A stretch of 29,802 bases of DNA from Sphingomonadales bacterium (GTDB lineage: Bacteria > Pseudomonadota > Alphaproteobacteria > Sphingomonadales > Sphingomonadaceae): assembly GCA_025360285.1 (NCBI GenBank), contig JANYCM010000112.1, forward strand, positions 1 through 29,802. Reading direction: 5' to 3'. Below, one piece after another: positions 16,000-24,766 of the stretch. Each line of letters opens with the position of its first letter. Within the stretch, counting starts at the first letter, position 1. The notes beneath the pieces were generated by a model. The model saw nothing but the letters and a program-made list of their open reading frames with translations, was not told the DNA's origin and ran no database searches. The translations under genes were made by a program, and so were the position numbers.

Positions 16000-16688
16000 G
16001 CCTCGCGCTTGCCCATTTCGATCATCGTGCGGGCGCGGCTGGCGAAGGCCCTGGCTTCCTGGTCGTCCTCGCTGCGCACCTTGGTGGCTTCGGGCACGGC
16101 GATGCCGCGCTGCGCCGCCGGGCGCTCGGCAATGGCAGCCTTCCAGCGCAGCAGATGGGGCAGGCCGTCGGTTTCGATGCCCGACCATTTCGCCGTGCGC
16201 ACCCAGCACCAATTGGCGATATCGGCGATCGAATAATCGCCGGCGAGGAACTCATTGTTCGCCAATTGCCGGTCGAGCACCGCGAACAGCCGCCGGCCCT
16301 CCCCCTGATAGCGCGCAATGGCGGCGGGGATTTTTTCGGGGAAATAGCGGTAAAACACATTGGCCTGGCCCATCATCGGGCCGATGCCGCCCATCTGGAA
16401 CATCAGCCATTGCATCACCCGGCTGCGGCCCTGCACATCCTGCGGCATCAACAGCCCGGTCTTTTCGGCAAGATAGACGAGGATAGCGCCCGATTCGAAA
16501 ATGGCGAAACCGTCATCGACCAGCGCCGGCACCCGGCCATTGGGGCAGATGGCGAGAAATTCCGGCGATTTCTGCTCGCCCTTGGCCAGATCGATGCGGT
16601 GGACATCATAGGCCAGACCCATTTCCTCCAGCGCCACCGAGACCTTATAGCCATTGGGCGTGGCGGCCGTGTAAAGCGTGATGGTCAT
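15996..16688 (-). CDS. Glutathione S-transferase (YfcG/Ure2p-like)
   Basis: The protein is 230 residues. The N-terminus ITLYTAATPNGYKVSVALEE, with Thr-Pro-Asn before the first helix, is the mark of the YfcG/YghU/Ure2p-like transferases, which act as disulfide-bond oxidoreductases using glutathione. The cis-Pro turn is NGRVPALVDD, and the glutathione-binding Glu-Ser pair is in IFESGAILVYLAEKTG. ATG 16688 is chosen; the longer open frame upstream has no similarity and covers the NTF2-like gene. It is not closely similar to the other transferase at 12066-12749. Confidence 0.87.
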   Translation of the reverse strand: MTITLYTAATPNGYKVSVALEEMGLAYDVHRIDLAKGEQKSPEFLAICPNGRVPALVDDGFAIFESGAILVYLAEKTGLLMPQDVQGRSRVMQWLMFQMGGIGPMMGQANVFYRYFPEKIPAAIARYQGEGRRLFAVLDRQLANNEFLAGDYSIADIANWCWVRTAKWSGIETDGLPHLLRWKAAIAERPAAQRGIAVPEATKVRSEDDQEARAFASRARTMIEMGKREA

Positions 16689-16769
16689 GGGATATTCCGG
16701 CTGTTGTCGTTGCCGCCATGATAGCAGGGTTTCAGGCGGCGTCACGACCGCGGCATGAAGGGGCAGGGC

Positions 16770-17165
16770 ATGATCGATACGCTGGCACGCTGGCATGACT
16801 ATATGCAGACGCATGACCATGCGGCGCTGTTTGCGCTGCTCCACCCCGATGCAGTATTCGAAAGCCCGGTGGTCCATACGCCGCAGCGCGGGCGGGACAT
16901 TACCTACAAATATCTCGCCAGCGCCGAAAAAATATTGGGTGGCCCGGGCTTCACCTATGTCGGCGAATGGCACGGCGCGAACAGCGCCATCCTGGAATTT
17001 GAAAATGTCATCGACGGCATCAAGATTAACGGCATCGACATGATCAGCTGGGATGATGCGGGCCTTGTCACGCATTTCAAGGTGATGGTGCGGCCGCTCA
17101 AGGCGATCAACATGCTGCACCAGAAGATGGGCGAAATGCTGGCCATGGCCAAACCGGCGGGGTGA
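16770..17165 (+). CDS. NTF2-like (SnoaL-type) small protein
   Basis: The protein is 131 residues from ATG 16770, with AAGGGG ahead of it. The pattern is typical of nuclear transport factor 2-like cone-fold proteins: an N-terminal helix ending in LFALLHPDAVFESPVV, then strands with GEWHGANSAILEFENVIDGIKINGIDMISWDDAGLVTHFKVMVRP. These serve as isomerases, hydrolases or binding proteins for small molecules; nothing here shows which. An in-frame ATG at 16755 would add five residues. Confidence 0.8.
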   Translation: MIDTLARWHDYMQTHDHAALFALLHPDAVFESPVVHTPQRGRDITYKYLASAEKILGGPGFTYVGEWHGANSAILEFENVIDGIKINGIDMISWDDAGLVTHFKVMVRPLKAINMLHQKMGEMLAMAKPAG

Positions 17166-17243
17166 TCGATAGCCATTGCATCGGCCGGCTTTCTCGGTGA
17201 AATTGCGCTATCGGCCATGATCGCCGGGCAAGGGAGCGGACGA

Positions 17244-17693
17244 ATGAAGCGTGGAATGTTGCTGGCCATGGGCCTTGCGGTTGCCGGGTCGCTGACGATG
17301 GCGGCAGTGGCCCAGCCGGTTGATCCGATCGCCGTGCGCCAGGCGTTGATGAAGCAGAATGGCAAGGATACCAAGGCGGCCTTTGGCATGATCAAGGGCG
17401 ATGTGCCCTTTGATGCCGGTGCCGCCGCCGCGATCCTGGCCAGCGTCAGTTCGGCCGCCGCCAAGTTCGGCACTTATTTCCCGGCCAATTCGCAGACCGG
17501 CGGCGATACCGAGGCGGCCCCGGCGATCTGGACCAAGCCCGATGCCTTCAAGGCGGCGCTGATCAAGTTCCAGACCGATTCGGCCGCGGCGCGCGATGCC
17601 AAGCCGGCAACGCTCGACGCGTTCAAGGCGGCATTCCTGCCTGTCACGCAGAATTGCAAAAGCTGCCACGAGGCGTTCAAGATCCAGAAATAG
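17244..17693 (+). CDS. Cytochrome c' family protein
   Basis: The protein is 149 residues. Residues 1-23 form a signal peptide (MKRGMLLAMGLAVAGSLTMA, cut probably after AVA). The mature part is a four-helix bundle with one c-type heme site near the C-terminus, Cys138-Lys-Ser-Cys141-His142, as expected for cytochrome c'. These periplasmic proteins bind NO and other gases or move electrons. ATG 17244 follows AGGGAGCGGA. It stands alone; no partner oxidoreductase is nearby. Confidence 0.9.
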   Translation: MKRGMLLAMGLAVAGSLTMAAVAQPVDPIAVRQALMKQNGKDTKAAFGMIKGDVPFDAGAAAAILASVSSAAAKFGTYFPANSQTGGDTEAAPAIWTKPDAFKAALIKFQTDSAAARDAKPATLDAFKAAFLPVTQNCKSCHEAFKIQK

Positions 17694-17752
17694 GGCTGGC
17701 ATTGGCGGGGGTGGGAAGAACCCCAGCACCGTCCCGCTGTCAGGCCACCCTC

Positions 17753-17939
17753 GAGCGTGATGACATCAGATAGCACCTCCGTGATTGGCCTGCGGGCAAC
17801 CCCTTCGGGGCGGCGCTGCTTTTGCTCCGTGGCGGCGTCGCTCGTCGGCGGCGATGCGCTGCATCGACGCTCTCCTCGCTTCTTGCCACGGAACAAAATC
17901 AACACCGTCCCGGCGATCCTATCTAATGTCATCACGCTC
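17753..17939. repeat. 187-base element bounded by 21-base inverted repeats, with nested hairpins
   Basis: The outer arms, 17753-17773 (starts GAGCGTGATGACAT) and 17919-17939 (ends ATGTCATCACGCTC), are reverse complements at 20 of 21 positions. Inside, 17820-17833 and 17885-17898 pair at 13 of 14 positions. A perfect 6-base hairpin at 17852-17866 (CGATGC-GCT-GCATCG) shares the exact centre of those inner arms. A further strong hairpin CCCC-TTC-GGGG lies at 17800-17810. The right outer arm ends on the last base of the stop codon of the PRC-barrel gene. It could be a small non-autonomous mobile element (MITE), an IS remnant or a structured RNA. No target duplication is visible. Short open frames across it are not convincing genes. 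Confidence 0.6.
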
Positions 17940-18470
17940 TAATGTTTTGCCAAGCTGGCCACGGCTTGCGCGGATAAGCGGGTGGTGAGGACTTTCTCGT
18001 CCAGACATATGTCGGCGAGCGGCAGGGCGACAATATACTCGCCTATGCCACCGACACCCCCGAAGCGCACAATTAGATGCCGTATGGTGCCGGTGCGGCA
18101 GTCGAGGATTGTTTCAACGGCTTCGCCGGCGGGTTCGCCGCTGGGATCGATGACAGCACGGCCCAGGATGCTGCTGGCGGCGATTACGCTCGCCGCAGCG
18201 GATGGCTGTCCTGCTGCTTCGGCGGCATTGCCGGCTGCCTCATAGCGGGCCTGACGCCCCAGCCAGCGCCAGACACCGACAGTATTGACCAGTGCCAAAA
18301 ACCCGTTGGTGACAATAAGGTTGGATTGGCCGCTGCCCAGCCCAATGATGACCCAGCTGATCGATCCCAATGTGAAGATGACAGGTGATGCGCGCACCGA
18401 GGTTTGCCGCCGTCATCAAGGCGGCAAGCATCGTCGCTGTGGGGGCGAGCCATTCTGCGACGCTGCTCAA
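17939..18470 (-). pseudogene. PRC-barrel domain membrane protein, frameshifted
   Basis: Two reading frames together make one protein. From TTG 18470 the first frame gives SSVAEWLAPTATMLAALMTA and then NLGARIT, a hydrophobic segment. Around 18381-18390 the similarity moves to the other frame, which continues VIFTLGSISWVIIGLGSGQ, a second hydrophobic pair ending VWRWLGRQARYE, a linker, and a PRC-barrel (SILGRAVIDPSGEPAGE...RHLIVRFGG...LPLADICL) up to TAG at 17939. The VWRWLGRQARYE junction followed by a PRC-barrel is a layout I recall from sphingomonads. The net shift is one extra base or two missing, so it is a pseudogene or a sequence error. A GTG at 18397 could start the shorter, 152-residue product. 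Confidence 0.65.
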
Positions 18471-18561
18471 TGCTATCTGCTCCGCAAAATATCAGGACAA
18501 TCGAAAGCCCATCACCGATAATTCGTCACCGACAATCCGTGACATGGGATTGGCCCCGGGC

Positions 18562-20688
18562 TCAATAGACTGTCCGGACCAATGGTTCGCGAGCCCAGGT
18601 GCGCCCTGCCGAAGCGGCTTCGAAATAGCCAGCGGCGTCTTTTTCAAGGACCACGATACCGGGGTCCGTCGCCACACCGGCGGCATCGAGCAAGGGCTTG
18701 GCCTCCGGCGACGCGCCGATGACCTTCAAATGTGCAAAGGCATCATGGACCCAATTGATTGCGGCGGCTTCGCCCAGCATCGCCGTGGTGCCATCGTCGG
18801 AGGCAATGATTGCGACGGCATCGAACAGCACCGAAGGTCCCCCGGCGAGTTGGTAATCCGCCTTCAACTTGCTGCCGTCATCAAGGACAACACCGCCGAC
18901 CGTGGGGCAAACGATCTTGAGCATGGCGCCGGTGCTGGCAGCGGCCTTTTTAAGAGATGCGGCCAACACCGCGCTGGCGCCATCGGTGACGAGCGCGCCA
19001 ATCTGGCGGCCCCTCAGCGGCGGCAGGCCCCGCGCCAGCATCGACAGGCTGGGGGCTGGTGCCAGATCGGTTCGGGTCGCCACCGCCGGTTTCGCCGGAG
19101 TGATCGTGCCATCATGGCCCAGGCCGGCCGCGACACGCTCGCCCAGACCCTCGTGGATGGTGACGAGATGGCCAAGCATGGTCTCTCGCACGATGTCGGC
19201 CTCCACCTTCGACAGTTCGAAGATCAGCGCCGCCACGATATGGTCCTGCTCGGCCTCGGTCTGGCTCAGGAAAAATTGCCGCGCCTGGCTGTAGTGATCG
19301 GCAAACGTCACCGATCGCTCGCGTTGCTTGCCGCCCGTGAGCGTTGTCGGAAAACTGCGGAAGCCGGTATCTTGGCTTTCACGCGGGCCTGATGGATCAA
19401 GCAAACTCGGGGTATAGGCCACGCGCTGCGGATGAACCTGGGTCTGCATGTGGCCGTCGCGCTGCATGTTGGCGAACGGGCATTTCGGCGCGTTGATCGG
19501 GATCTGGTTGAAGTTGGTTGACCCGAGACGGCTGAGCTGGGTGTCGAGATACGAAAAATTGCGTCCCTGAAGCAGCGGATCTTCGGAAAAATCGATGCCA
19601 GGAACCAGGTTCTGGGTGCAAAATGCCACTTGCTCGGTCTCGGCATGGACATTGGCCGGATTGCGATCGAGGATCATGCGCCCGATAACGCGCAGCGGAA
19701 CGACTTCCTCCGGGATCAACTTGGTCGGATCGAGATGGTCGAAATCGAAGCCGGCGGCATCCTGTTCATCGAACAATTGGACGCCCAGCTCCCATTCCGG
19801 AAAATCGCCGGCCGAAATGGCATTGTAAAGGTCACGTCGATGATAGTCGGCGTCGACGCCGTTGATCTTCACCGCTTCGTCCCAAATCACCGACTGCAGA
19901 CCAAGCTTGGGTGTCCAGTGGAATTTGACGAAGGTCGATTTGCCCGCAGCATCGACAAGGCGGAAACTATGCACTCCAAAACCCTGCATCATGCGCACCG
20001 AGCGCGGAATGGTGCGATCCGACATTTGCCACATCACCATGTGCATGGCCTCCGGGGTCATGGCGATCCAGTCCCAGAACGTATCATGGGCTGACGCAGC
20101 CTGGGGGAAGCCACGATCGGGTTCCTCCTTGACCGCGTGGGCGAGATCGGGGAATTTCATTGCATCCTGGATGAAGAAGACCGGAATGTTATTGCCGACA
20201 AGGTCCCAATTCCCCTGTTTGGTGTAGAATTTGACGGCAAACCCGCGCACGTCGCGCGCCAGGTCGGCCGAGCCCTTATTGCCGGCGACGGTCGAAAAGC
20301 GCGCGAACACCGGGGTTTTTTCGCCGACCTCGCCAAGCACCAGCGCCGTGGTCAGGTCTGCAAGCGAGTCGGTGAGCTCAAAATATCCGTGGGCGGCGAG
20401 GCCACGGGCATGGACGACGCGCTCGGGAATGCGTTCGTGGTCAAAGTGGAATATTTTTTCGCGCAGAACGAAATCTTCCAGCAACAACGGTCCCCTGGGG
20501 CCCGCGCGGAGGCTGTTATGGTCATCAGAAATCGGCGTCCCGAAGTTGGTGGTGAGCACCGGGCCGCCCGGACCTGCCGCTTGGTGGCGTTCACCGCCGA
20601 CGCCAATCACGATTTGCGATTTGCCGCTATCGGTCGATGCGCCCGGCTTTTTCGCTTTGTCGGTACCGCTTTTCGAAACGCGCGCCAT
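18562..20688 (-). CDS. katE: Large-subunit catalase (HPII type)
   Basis: The protein is 708 residues. The catalase core begins LTTNFGTPISDDHNSL, with the distal His93 in RVVHARG. It shows NNIPVFFIQDAMKFPD and the proximal heme-binding Tyr in RNFSYLDTQLSRLG. After the core a flavodoxin/GATase-like C-terminal domain (about 550-708, starting LRGRQIGALVTDGASA) marks the large-subunit clade of E. coli KatE. It breaks down H2O2 in the cytosol, usually under general stress or stationary-phase control. ATG 20688 has AGGAGC eight bases before it; a TTG at 20715 is less likely. It is a single gene, with the broken PRC-barrel gene downstream and a 378-base gap upstream. Confidence 0.96.
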   Translation of the reverse strand: MARVSKSGTDKAKKPGASTDSGKSQIVIGVGGERHQAAGPGGPVLTTNFGTPISDDHNSLRAGPRGPLLLEDFVLREKIFHFDHERIPERVVHARGLAAHGYFELTDSLADLTTALVLGEVGEKTPVFARFSTVAGNKGSADLARDVRGFAVKFYTKQGNWDLVGNNIPVFFIQDAMKFPDLAHAVKEEPDRGFPQAASAHDTFWDWIAMTPEAMHMVMWQMSDRTIPRSVRMMQGFGVHSFRLVDAAGKSTFVKFHWTPKLGLQSVIWDEAVKINGVDADYHRRDLYNAISAGDFPEWELGVQLFDEQDAAGFDFDHLDPTKLIPEEVVPLRVIGRMILDRNPANVHAETEQVAFCTQNLVPGIDFSEDPLLQGRNFSYLDTQLSRLGSTNFNQIPINAPKCPFANMQRDGHMQTQVHPQRVAYTPSLLDPSGPRESQDTGFRSFPTTLTGGKQRERSVTFADHYSQARQFFLSQTEAEQDHIVAALIFELSKVEADIVRETMLGHLVTIHEGLGERVAAGLGHDGTITPAKPAVATRTDLAPAPSLSMLARGLPPLRGRQIGALVTDGASAVLAASLKKAAASTGAMLKIVCPTVGGVVLDDGSKLKADYQLAGGPSVLFDAVAIIASDDGTTAMLGEAAAINWVHDAFAHLKVIGASPEAKPLLDAAGVATDPGIVVLEKDAAGYFEAASAGRTWAREPLVRTVY

Positions 20689-21066
20689 CGGATGCTCCTG
20701 CAGAAGTGCTGACAAGGCAAACGCACACCATCCGATTTGGCACCCAAGTTTTTTGTTCGGTCGAGTTTTTCGTGGCGAGCGCCCGGCGCGTACCCGTCCA
20801 GTCAGCCTCCAGGTTCACAACGAGCGGAAAATGCTGCCCGCCCCCCGGGTTTGCCCTTCCCTTAAGTTGTACAAAACGTTCGAGCAGCGCCGCGACAGCC
20901 ATGTAATCAGTCTGGTTGACAGGCCGAGTTCCAATCAGATGAAAATTGCTCCAAAACCGGTACGATCGGCCACTGTTCAGGTCCGGTCAGCAATCATTTG
21001 GTTGGGTGCGTCCAAGGAGAATCGCAGGGCCAGCACCCTGACAGAATATCAGGCCTGAACCACGCG
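20689..21066. other. 378-base gap upstream of katE, no gene seen
   Basis: It must hold the katE promoter on the minus strand. I see no convincing open frame: the plus-strand frame crossing it starts inside katE and has no recognisable domain. A GGAAC at 20932-20928 on the minus strand is the -35 of stress sigma factor EcfG, but no CGTT follows at the right distance. The region is less G/C-biased than the neighbouring genes, with several A/T runs (for example near 20748-20770). The 3' end of the GH1-like operon lies at its far side. Confidence 0.5.
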
Positions 21067-22278
21067 CTATGGTATCTCATAACGGGCTGGCCCCGACTTT
21101 CGGCACGATGGTCTGAACGCTGCCGCCGCTGCCATCGCCGGCTGGCGCACCGATCCTGAAGCATCCGCGGCAAAGCGCGCCGCCTGGCGGCGCACCGCAT
21201 CGGCCAGGGCCGCATCGGGGGTACGCGGCGCAACCGGGGCATAGGCTTCGAACAGGCCGTTCTGGCAGGGGCGGCCGTCATCCCAACCGGGATGGCTGAG
21301 GATCGGATAAAGGCAGATGGCTTCGATGGCGACGCCGCGCCGCCGCGTCTCGCGCACCTCGGCGCAGACATAGTCCAGCCAACCGGGACGAAACACTCCC
21401 TCGGTGCCGGTCTCGGCAATATAGCGCGGCTGGGGATAGCGGTCGGCCACCGCCACCAGCAGGTCAGACAGCGGCCGGTGCAGCCAATCGCCCAGATAGA
21501 CGGTGCGGCCTTCGTCGATCCATTGATTGTTATAATAATAGTTGAGGCCGATCAGATCGATGGCGCCGGCATCACCGCCCAGTTCGGGCGCCACCCGGCC
21601 CAGCAGCATGTCGATCGCTTCAAACTGGCTCTCGTTGTGGCGGGCGGCCCGGTCCCGCGCCGCAGCGTCGTCACCCGCCGGCAGGACATGAATCAACGGC
21701 TCGGCACAGGCGATGCGCGCATCCGGATCCACCGCCCGGATCGCCGCCGTCGCCGCCAACGCCGCCCGCACCAGTTGGCGCTTCAATTCGCCACCGCGGC
21801 CGCGCGCAAAGGGATTGAGCCCGGCATTGTCGCCGCCGCACCACGCCCAGAAGCTGATTTCATTGATGGGGGTGTACCACGCCGGCTGGCGGCAATGATC
21901 CTTGACCAATTGCGCCGCCGCCCCGGCAAAGCCGGCAAAGCGCGACACAAAATCCGCCGACCAGATATCCAGGCCATTGGGAATGCCATAGTGCAGCAGA
22001 TCCCAGACCACCTGAATGCCGCTGGCCTCTGCCGCCGCCAGCATCGGCACCACGCCGGACCAGTCATAGCGCCGCGGCCGGGCTTCGATGCGGTGCCAGC
22101 GCAGGCCATCGCGGCAGGCCTGCATGCCATGCGCCTGCAACAGGCGGTAATCCGCCAGCGCCCGCGCATCATGCCCGGTCGCCGCCTGGATATCGAGCCG
22201 GATACCGTCCCGCCGCTTTTGCGCCGCGCATTCAAAGCCGCCCATCAGATCGCTGGCCAGCAGACGCCCCGGCGTCAT
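21067..22278 (-). CDS. GH1-like glycoside hydrolase
   Basis: The protein is 403 residues from ATG 22278. The fold is a clan-A (beta/alpha)8 barrel resembling family 1: CRDGLRWHRIE early, VVWDLLHYGIPNGLD, the acid/base Glu140 in YTPINEISFWAW, LIGLNYYYN, and the nucleophile Glu289 in YIAETGTEG. Both carboxylates are present, so it may be active, but the motifs differ from standard beta-glucosidases (IAETG instead of ITENG). It has no signal peptide, so it acts in the cytosol. It is the last gene after the glycosyltransferase and glf, which suggests a role in making or editing a galactofuranose-containing saccharide. An earlier ATG at 22305 would overlap glf by 17 bases. Confidence 0.75.
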   Translation of the reverse strand: MTPGRLLASDLMGGFECAAQKRRDGIRLDIQAATGHDARALADYRLLQAHGMQACRDGLRWHRIEARPRRYDWSGVVPMLAAAEASGIQVVWDLLHYGIPNGLDIWSADFVSRFAGFAGAAAQLVKDHCRQPAWYTPINEISFWAWCGGDNAGLNPFARGRGGELKRQLVRAALAATAAIRAVDPDARIACAEPLIHVLPAGDDAAARDRAARHNESQFEAIDMLLGRVAPELGGDAGAIDLIGLNYYYNNQWIDEGRTVYLGDWLHRPLSDLLVAVADRYPQPRYIAETGTEGVFRPGWLDYVCAEVRETRRRGVAIEAICLYPILSHPGWDDGRPCQNGLFEAYAPVAPRTPDAALADAVRRQAARFAADASGSVRQPAMAAAAAFRPSCRKSGPARYEIP

Positions 22279-22288
22279 GGGGTCCCGG

Positions 22289-23431
22289 TCATCGCGCCGC
22301 CGCATTATCGTTCATGGCGCCGCCCTGGCCCCGGCGCGGCACCTGCGCTTCGATGCGATCAAAGGTTGCCAGCGCCTGCCCGGTCACCTGGTCCATATTG
22401 TAATAGCGATATGTCGCCAGCCGGCCGACGAACCAGACATCGGTGGCGGCCTGGGCCAGCGCTTCATATTGCTTGTACAGCGCCGCCGTTTCGGGACGCA
22501 GGATCGGATAATAGGGGTCACCCTCGGCCGACGGATATTCATAGGTGATGGCGGTAGCGGGGTGAACCTGCCCGGTCATATGCTTGTATTCGCTGACCCG
22601 CGTATAATCTTCGGTTTGCGGATAATTGACCGTTCCTGTCGGCAGCGCCCATTCCTGGCCGAGCGTTTCATGGCGAAACCGCAACGATCGATAGGGCAGC
22701 TTGCCAAAGCGACAATCGAAATATTCGTCGATCGGCCCGGTATAGATCAGCCGGCGGTGCGGCACGAAATCCCTGATGGCGCGATAATCGGTGTTGGTCA
22801 TCACCGCGATATTGGGATGATCGAGCAGGCGTTCGAACATGCGCGTATAGCCATCGCGCGGCATGAACTGGTGGCTGTCGGTGAAATAGCGATCGTCCCT
22901 GTCGGTGCGGACCGGCACGCGCGCCGTTATGGATTTGTCGAGCTGTGATGGATCAAGGCCCCATTGCTTGCGCGTATAACCCTGGAAGAATTTTTCATAT
23001 AATTCCCGGCCAACCACCGAGACGACCACGTCTTCGGAGGTCCTGATCACCTCGACAGGTTCGGCGCGCGCCGCAAACCACGCCGGCAGTTCCGCACTGG
23101 TCAGGCTGAGGCCGTACAATTTGTTGACGGTATCAAGGTTGATCGGGATCGGCACCAGCATCCCGTCAACCGCGGCGAGCACGCGGTGTTCATAGGGCCG
23201 CCAGGCGGTGAACTGCGACAGATAATCAAAAATCCGCTGCGAATTGGTGTGAAAGATGTGCGGGCCATATTGATGGACCAGAAGGCCCTGCTCATTATAG
23301 CGGTCAAAGGCATTGCCGGCGATATGCGGGCGCCGGTCAACGACCAGCACCCGGTCGCCGCGCTGCGATGCCAGGCGCTCGGCCAGCACCGATCCCGCAA
23401 AGCCGGCGCCGACGATCAGCCAATCAAACAC
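22289..23431 (-). CDS. glf: UDP-galactopyranose mutase
   Basis: The protein is 380 residues. The FAD-binding start is FDWLIVGAGFAGSVLAERLA (2-21), followed by RPHIAGNAFD and QYGPHIFHTNS. The active-site stretch YTRKQWGLDPSQL and the later YKHMTG and EYPSAEGDPYYP are typical Glf sequences. The flavoenzyme, in reduced form, converts UDP-galactopyranose to UDP-galactofuranose, the donor for galactofuranose in surface glycans. The start GTG 23431 overlaps the stop of the upstream glycosyltransferase by 8 bases, and the similarity begins exactly there. galE, at the other end of the cluster, can supply UDP-galactose. Confidence 0.95.
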   Translation of the reverse strand: MFDWLIVGAGFAGSVLAERLASQRGDRVLVVDRRPHIAGNAFDRYNEQGLLVHQYGPHIFHTNSQRIFDYLSQFTAWRPYEHRVLAAVDGMLVPIPINLDTVNKLYGLSLTSAELPAWFAARAEPVEVIRTSEDVVVSVVGRELYEKFFQGYTRKQWGLDPSQLDKSITARVPVRTDRDDRYFTDSHQFMPRDGYTRMFERLLDHPNIAVMTNTDYRAIRDFVPHRRLIYTGPIDEYFDCRFGKLPYRSLRFRHETLGQEWALPTGTVNYPQTEDYTRVSEYKHMTGQVHPATAITYEYPSAEGDPYYPILRPETAALYKQYEALAQAATDVWFVGRLATYRYYNMDQVTGQALATFDRIEAQVPRRGQGGAMNDNAAAR

Positions 23432-24665
23432 CGGCGGCCTCCCGTGCCGACAGGCTGGCCACCGTTCCCGGCGCATTGGCCGCGGCCGCCGCCAGTTCGA
23501 CATGGCGGATCTGCGCCTGCATGTCGGCCCAGGTCCGGTCCCATGAACCGCCGGCGAGAAAGCTGTCGACCATTGCCAGCCGCGCCTTTTCCTGGGCCGG
23601 CTGCGCCCGCCGGGCCAGCGCCATGTCGCCGGCCGCTACCATCTGCGCCGCCGTGGCGGCGATTTCCACCAGCCCGCGGCTGCCATAGGGTTCGACAACA
23701 TCGTGAATCGGGGTGGACAATACCGGCAGTCCGGCAGCCAGAAATTCCGGCGTCTTGGTCGGCGAAATGAACCGCGTCGCGTCGTTCAGGGCAAAGGGCA
23801 TGAACCCCAGGTCCCAATGCGCCAGATAGCGCGGCAGGTCATCATAGTGTTTGCCACCAAGCCAGTGCAGATTGGCCGCCCGGGGCAAATCCGCCGGATC
23901 AATCTTGGCGATGGGCCCGACCATGATGAACTGCCACGCCGGCCGCGCGGCGGCCATCTCGGCGATCAGCGCGAGATTGAGCCGTTCATCGATAACGCCG
24001 AAATAGCCGATACGAGGATGCGGCAATCCGGCCTGATCGTCGGGGTCGGCCATCCGGGCGCGGCGCGCCGTGCCGAAATGCGCGGCATCGATGCTGGACG
24101 GGAAACAATGGAGATTGTCATGGCGCCCGGCGGCGGCCTTGTGCAGCGAGGCGCCACCGGTGAATACCACATCGGCACGATCGAGCAATAATGATTCCAG
24201 CATCCGCAACTGCGGCGAGGCGAATTTGAAGGCCGACAATTCGTCCATCTTGTCAAAGATCACGACATCGGCATCGACCCGGTGGCCAAAGGCATAGGCC
24301 ATGGGTGTATAGTACCAGAGATAGACCGGGCGACCCTGCGCCAGATCGGCAATGCTTTCGGCAATATCGCCCTGGTGAAAGATCACATCGGCCTCGGCCG
24401 TGCCAGGCGGCACCAGCGGCTGGACGACGGTCACCCCCTGGTCGCGCAGCAGCCGGCGTTCGGTCATCGTGTCGCCTTCGAAGATTGGTTCCTCGACAAA
24501 GAACACGTCACAGGATTGCGCCGCGCGCGTCAGCAGATGTTGCGGCCGCTGAAAAACAAAATCCCAGCGCAAATGCGACAGCACCAGCAGAATCGGGCGC
24601 GGCCGCGGCGCGGCTTTCGTCAAGATATCGAATTGGAAATCGAATGGGGAGGAGGCACCGCGCAT
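23424..24665 (-). CDS. GT-B glycosyltransferase (TuaH-like)
   Basis: The protein is 413 residues. The N-terminal half has LVLSHLRWDFVFQRPQHLL, the mark of GT-B transferases resembling TuaH. The C-terminal half carries RIGYFGVIDERLNLALI and the donor-site motif SPTKTPEFLAAGLPV (301-315) with its Glu. Gene order (immediately upstream of glf, 8-base overlap) suggests it uses UDP-galactofuranose or acts on the same glycan, but this is inference. There is no signal peptide, so it works at the cytosolic membrane face. ATG 24665 has AAGGGTG before it. The 101 bases upstream could carry a promoter. Confidence 0.85.
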   Translation of the reverse strand: MRGASSPFDFQFDILTKAAPRPRPILLVLSHLRWDFVFQRPQHLLTRAAQSCDVFFVEEPIFEGDTMTERRLLRDQGVTVVQPLVPPGTAEADVIFHQGDIAESIADLAQGRPVYLWYYTPMAYAFGHRVDADVVIFDKMDELSAFKFASPQLRMLESLLLDRADVVFTGGASLHKAAAGRHDNLHCFPSSIDAAHFGTARRARMADPDDQAGLPHPRIGYFGVIDERLNLALIAEMAAARPAWQFIMVGPIAKIDPADLPRAANLHWLGGKHYDDLPRYLAHWDLGFMPFALNDATRFISPTKTPEFLAAGLPVLSTPIHDVVEPYGSRGLVEIAATAAQMVAAGDMALARRAQPAQEKARLAMVDSFLAGGSWDRTWADMQAQIRHVELAAAAANAPGTVASLSAREAAGV

Positions 24666-24766
24666 AGTTTCACCCTTTCAGACAGAACCGAAAGCCACGC
24701 CGATCGACAAGATAGTGATGCAGCATTGAATATAAGTCGGATATCTTGTTCCGGTTCCGCATGGCG

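Noticed and set aside
17757..17942. 61-codon plus-strand frame and overlapping minus frame inside the inverted-repeat element
   Set aside because: No domain, no clear ribosome binding site, and the sequence is dominated by nested palindromes.
20905..20932. Possible EcfG-type stress promoter for katE (GGAAC on the minus strand)
   Set aside because: The expected CGTT is not found 16-18 bases downstream; the match to one half-site alone is not enough.
21292..22548. 418-codon plus-strand open frame
   Set aside because: It is antisense to the GH1-like and glf genes and rich in Arg, His and Gln as such shadows are.
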